DNA from: Oscillibacter sp.
Lineage (GTDB): Bacteria > Bacillota > Clostridia > Oscillospirales > Oscillospiraceae
Assembly (NCBI GenBank): GCA_003487665.1
Contig: DNFA01000072.1
Span: 20,308-28,605, forward strand
Length of the DNA: 8,298 bases
Direction: 5' to 3'
In this document: in pieces, positions 6,492-8,298 of the stretch
How positions within the stretch are numbered: position 1 is the stretch's first letter
Layout: every line of letters starts with the position of its first letter
Program-made: the position numbers and the translations under genes
The notes under the pieces: generated by a model
Database searches by the model: none
What the model was told of the DNA's origin: nothing
The model's input: only the letters and a program-made list of their open reading frames with translations

Positions 6492-6520
6492 TTGCCTTTT
6501 CCCGGGAAGGCTGGTATAAT
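6492..6520 (+). promoter_or_regulatory. Strong extended -10 promoter of the TauE/SafE gene, with an internal palindrome
   Basis: TTGCCT (6492-6497), a spacer of exactly 17 nt, and a perfect TATAAT (6515-6520) preceded by TGG (extended -10). Transcription would start near 6527, about 26 nt before the TTG start codon. The spacer contains the perfect palindrome TTCCCGGGAA (6499-6508) within a larger imperfect dyad, GCCTTTTCCCGGGAAGGC (6494-6511). This could be an operator. Confidence 0.8.
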
Positions 6521-6538
6521 GCCCTGTAAACAAAAGAA

Positions 6539-6547
6539 AAAGGTGAT
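6539..6547 (+). promoter_or_regulatory. Ribosome binding site supporting the TTG start
   Basis: AAAGGTGAT lies so that AGGTG ends 7 nt before the TTG at 6553-6555. The next ATG candidates (6565 and 6568) are too far from it. Confidence 0.65.
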
Positions 6548-6552
6548 GCGAT

Positions 6553-7281
6553 TTGACGTACATAATGATGGGACTGGCGGCACTGGTGGGCGGCATTATC
6601 CAGCCGCTGACGGGCTTCGGCGCGGCGGTGGTGCTGATGGTGGCGGCCAGCGCTTTTTATGACATGACCATCGCGCCCAGCATCGTGGCGCTGATCTGCA
6701 TGGCGCAGTCCGGCGCCATGGGGTGGATGTACCGCAAACACATCGACATAAAGCAGATCGCGCTGCCCATCGGCGTGTACACGGTGTGCAGCCTGGTGAT
6801 CATCAACCTGCTGGGGCGGTTCGACCTGCACGTGCTGACGGCGCTGTTCGGGGCGTTCCTGATGGCGCTGGCGGCGTACTTTCTGTTCTTCGCCAAGCGG
6901 GTAAAGATGCAGCCCAGCCTGACGGCTGGGCTGGTGTGCAGCGCATTCTCCGGATGCTGCGCCGGGGCGTTCACCATCGGCGGCCCCATGATGGCGCTGT
7001 ATTTCGTGGCTATCGCCAGAGACAAGGAGACGTATGTGGGGAACATGCAGTTCCTGTTCATGGTGACGAATCTCATCAACTTCACCATGCGGGCGGTGCG
7101 GGGCTACTTCCGCGCGGAGCTGCTGCCGGTGGCCGGGGTGAGCATTGTGTGCATACTGGCGGGGCTGTGGATCGGCACACGGCTGAGCCGGAGGATGTCC
7201 GGCGACGTGGCGCGGCAGGTGGTGTACATCGGCGTAGGCGTCAGCGGCCTGGTGACGCTGGCGCAGGAACTGCTGAAGTAG
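6553..7281 (+). CDS. TauE/SafE-family membrane permease (putative anion exporter)
   Basis: A 242-residue integral membrane protein with about seven to eight hydrophobic segments, matching the TauE/SafE (DUF81) family. Members are proposed to move sulfite, sulfoacetate or other small organic or sulfur anions. The family's internal duplication is visible: a first half with LVGGIIQPLTGFGAAVVL (11-28) and a second half with SAFSGCCAGAFTIGGPMMAL (130-149), joined by a charged loop near KRVKMQPS (115-122). The residues FMVTNLINF (169-177) are also typical. Length is close to the usual 240-260. I use the TTG start at 6553 because of the upstream AAAGGTGAT. It has its own strong promoter and is separated from the DUF975 gene by a hairpin, so it is probably a single-gene unit. 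No neighbour reveals the substrate. Confidence 0.88.
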   Translation: MTYIMMGLAALVGGIIQPLTGFGAAVVLMVAASAFYDMTIAPSIVALICMAQSGAMGWMYRKHIDIKQIALPIGVYTVCSLVIINLLGRFDLHVLTALFGAFLMALAAYFLFFAKRVKMQPSLTAGLVCSAFSGCCAGAFTIGGPMMALYFVAIARDKETYVGNMQFLFMVTNLINFTMRAVRGYFRAELLPVAGVSIVCILAGLWIGTRLSRRMSGDVARQVVYIGVGVSGLVTLAQELLK

Positions 7282-7317
7282 CTTGTTGTGCCTGCAAAAA
7301 CCGAAAAGCTTGTCATT

Positions 7318-7345
7318 GCCGCGCCGGTGCGTACACTGGCGCGGC
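7318..7345 (+). terminator. GC-rich hairpin downstream of the TauE/SafE gene
   Basis: GCCGCGCCGGTG (7318-7329) pairs with CACTGGCGCGGC (7334-7345) around a CGTA tetraloop, giving a 12-bp stem with one G-U pair. It begins 36 nt after the permease stop. There is no T tract directly after it, so it may be a poor terminator or an mRNA 3'-end stabiliser. Confidence 0.45.
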
Positions 7346-7429
7346 GATCCGTTTCCAAAACGCACAGAGCCTGCTTTCGCACCCGCGTGTACGTCATACT
7401 GCCAGAATCAGGAAGAAATTTCGGCAAAG

Positions 7430-7459
7430 AAAAATCCCACCTCAAATGAGGTGGGATTT
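7430..7459 (-). terminator. Minus-strand terminator after the tRNA-Val fragment
   Basis: AAATCCCACCTCA (7432-7444) pairs perfectly with TGAGGTGGGATTT (7447-7459). On the minus strand the stem is followed by five T (complement of 7430-7434). It directly abuts the CCA end of the tRNA fragment, which is the normal position for a tRNA gene terminator. This suggests the left side keeps the original downstream DNA of the tRNA gene. Confidence 0.8.
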
Positions 7460-7504
7460 GGTGGAGACTGCTGGACTCGAACCAGTGACCTCCTGCGTGT
7501 GAAG
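7459..7504 (-). pseudogene. 3' half of a tRNA-Val(CAC) gene, integration-site-like fragment
   Basis: Read on the minus strand, this contains from 5' to 3': an anticodon loop TTCACAC (anticodon CAC, valine; complement of 7497-7503), the 3' anticodon stem GCAGG, a variable loop AGGTC, a T arm with ACTGG-TTCGAGT-CCAGC, the 3' acceptor strand AGTCTCC, discriminator A and an encoded CCA. The matching 5' parts are missing: the bases before the loop (AGTTC) do not pair with GCAGG, and no D arm or GGAGACT acceptor strand follows in the next 100 bases. One T-stem pair is A-C. A tRNA gene cut within its anticodon loop is the classic duplicate left by a tyrosine-recombinase element that integrates at tRNA 3' ends. 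It is unlikely to give a working tRNA. Confidence 0.8.
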
Positions 7505-7769
7505 AACTGCGTAATGTCCGGCGCAGGCAGTCATAGCCGCTGCATTCCGCATCGTCACAGGCCGTTTGCCCCACCGCAAGGGCTCAAGCTGTACTCTGGA
7601 GCAGCTCTTTACAGCCTAAAAAAGTCCGACACATAACACCATCCGATATCTGGTAAATCTAATTAACGCCGCGTAGGGAAGGTCTATGCGTTCAGTGGTA
7701 AACTTACACGACACCGAAAAGCTGCTCTTCGCTTTTGTCGGGCCGCCAAGACCGCTTTGAAACGAGGAA
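7505..7769. other. Non-coding or decayed DNA next to the tRNA fragment
   Basis: I see no convincing gene. Short open frames exist on both strands but none has a ribosome binding site, a recognisable motif or a start in a sensible place. At 7709-7740 an imperfect hairpin forms: CGAC and AAAAGC (7709-7712 and 7717-7722, with a 4-nt bulge) pair with GCTTTTGTCG (7731-7740). If the region is an element end, it is too short or too degraded to show an integrase. Confidence 0.5.
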
Positions 7770-7816
7770 GATGGGGCCTTTGGTAATCAGCACCAAGGCC
7801 CCATCTCCCTCTTTTT
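7770..7816 (+). terminator. Orphan terminator-like hairpin
   Basis: GATGGGGCCTTTGGT (7770-7784) pairs with ACCAAGGCCCCATC (7792-7805) with a single bulged base and a 7-nt loop. CTCCCTC and five T (7812-7816) follow. This is a good plus-strand terminator, but no plus-strand gene ends before it. It could end a small RNA from the 7600-7770 region. Alternatively it is the old terminator of the minus-strand DUF4430 remnant, whose stop is 36 nt to the right, although the T tract on that side is poor. Confidence 0.65.
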
Positions 7817-7841
7817 CTAAAGCAAGCCGTATCTAACGATC

Positions 7842-8030
7842 TCAATCGCTCATAGAGTTATCACCTACGTCCGCACCCAAATCGCATGTGTAGACCCAGC
7901 AGATTACATCGCCGTCTTCTACCTGATAGCGGGAACAGCCGTAGTTGGGGAACCAGCCGTTGACCTTGTACATCCAGCCGGACTCGTTGCCCACATCAAA
8001 CTCATAGAGATTGTGCTTCGTCTCGAAGCA
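7842..8030 (-). pseudogene. C-terminal remnant of a DUF4430-domain protein
   Basis: A minus-strand frame of 62 sense codons ends in TGA at 7842-7844 and is closed upstream by an in-frame TAG at 8031-8033, with no start codon before codon 20. The translation includes YEFDVGNESGWMYKVNG, WFPNYGCSRYQVEDGD and VYTCDLGADVG. This is the characteristic end of the DUF4430 domain (SGWMY-VNG, PNYG-S, L-DGD, W-YTCDLG-D-G). The domain occurs at the C-terminus of secreted or surface proteins in Firmicutes and resembles the transcobalamin-like fold. With no start, no signal peptide and a stop just upstream, it is a broken gene fragment. It was missed as a standard ORF because it lacks an ATG. Confidence 0.72.
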
Positions 8031-8033
8031 CTA

Positions 8034-8254
8034 ATAAAATTTTTCTACTCAAAGCATACTGCCGGTTGCAGATGCTCCAGACCCAGAGCAGGCTGAAAGT
8101 CGCTAAAATTAGTACAGGTAGAGATGAGCAAGCTTTCCATAAACCATGGTTCGCCGAGATGAAAGATGGGATGTATTGGATGTGATGTAGGAGGGGCCTG
8201 CCCGCGGGTCTTGGAGTGAATCCGCAATGTAAGAAGAGAAGGAAGAAAGCGTTG
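8034..8254. other. Unassigned AT-richer DNA
   Basis: No gene is supported here. A minus-strand ATG frame (8045-8227, 60 codons) and a plus-strand open stretch around 8070-8190 both lack a ribosome binding site and any recognisable motif. The base composition is visibly less GC-rich than in the rnf genes. The 5' part of the DUF4430 gene is not found in any frame, so the break near 8031 looks like a junction. A self-complementary CCCGCGGG sits at 8201-8208. No clear terminator follows the gene that ends at 8255. Confidence 0.45.
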
Positions 8255-8298
8255 TTACTTGGCGGCCTTGATGGACTCGATCAGCTCGGGAACGACCT
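8255..8298 (-). CDS. C-terminal end of an unidentified protein (possibly electron-transfer flavoprotein alpha)
   Basis: The window edge cuts this gene. Fourteen minus-strand codons read VVPELIESIKAAK and a TAA at 8255-8257. High GC, good codon use and an amphipathic helix-like tail suggest a genuine gene end. A tail of the type VVPxLIxxIKxAK is seen in electron-transfer flavoprotein alpha subunits, but 13 residues are far too few to decide; other proteins ending in a C-terminal helix fit as well. Confidence 0.55.
   Translation of the reverse strand, partial: VVPELIESIKAAK

Noticed and set aside
5635..7365. A 576-codon minus-strand open frame across the DUF975 and TauE/SafE genes
   Set aside because: It covers two unrelated membrane protein genes and the promoter and terminator between them, and its composition (His/Gln/Arg/Asp) is that of a shadow frame.
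7459..7534. A complete functional tRNA-Val gene
   Set aside because: The bases to the right give no D arm, no 5' anticodon stem and no acceptor strand matching AGTCTCC, so only the 3' half is present.
7283..7636. Plus-strand frame containing WTRTSDLLRVK
   Set aside because: This peptide is the antisense translation of the tRNA-Val 3' half, a well-known source of false hypothetical proteins. It is not a gene.
8045..8227. A 60-codon minus-strand open frame with an ATG
   Set aside because: It has no ribosome binding site and no recognisable motif, and its Pro/His-rich sequence looks random. It lies in the degraded region.
1..8298. CRISPR array or insertion sequence with terminal repeats
   Set aside because: No regularly spaced direct repeats and no transposase motifs or paired terminal repeats were seen.

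Overview
This window looks like a chromosomal segment of a GC-rich anaerobic Firmicute. An Oscillospiraceae-type gut clostridium is my best guess. The grounds are a clostridial-order rnfCDGEAB operon, strong AGGAGG ribosome binding sites, a DUF975 membrane protein and high GC with shadow ORFs on the antisense strand. The genus is inference; no rRNA or other marker gene is present.

Layout, left to right. Positions 1-108 hold the end of a plus-strand ebfC/ybaB nucleoid-associated protein gene, followed by its terminator (126-153). A perfect hairpin (200-237) then closes the convergent rnf operon. Positions 252-5386 hold the complete minus-strand operon rnfC-rnfD-rnfG-rnfE-rnfA-rnfB, with 0-19 nt between genes and an AGGAGG at every internal junction. 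Its likely promoter (5442-5470) lies in the intergenic region shared with a divergent plus-strand DUF975 integral membrane protein gene (5677-6441), which ends in a GC-rich hairpin. A separate, strong extended -10 promoter (6492-6520) drives a TauE/SafE-family permease gene with a TTG start (6553-7281).

Right of the permease, from 7282 to 8254, I see no intact gene. This stretch holds a hairpin, a minus-strand terminator, the 3' half of a tRNA-Val(CAC) gene without its 5' half, an orphan terminator-like hairpin, a 62-codon remnant of a DUF4430-type protein with no start, and AT-richer unassigned DNA. It reads as the edge of, or scar left by, an element integrated at a tRNA-Val 3' end. The last 44 bases are the end of another minus-strand gene (C-terminus VVPELIESIKAAK), possibly electron-transfer flavoprotein alpha, but too short to be sure.

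The six Rnf subunits form one membrane complex that oxidises reduced ferredoxin, reduces NAD+ and exports Na+ or H+. The cofactor ligands are visible: RnfB Fe-S cysteines, RnfC NADH/FMN and two 4Fe-4S motifs, covalent FMN threonines in RnfG and RnfD, and the paired RnfA/RnfE cysteines. The ApbE-type flavin transferase needed to attach the FMN groups is not in the window. I did not find a clearly new biological system. The most interesting observations are the tRNA-Val scar region, the Shine-Dalgarno sequences embedded in the Lys-Lys-Glu-Ala C-termini of three rnf genes, and a palindrome inside the permease promoter.
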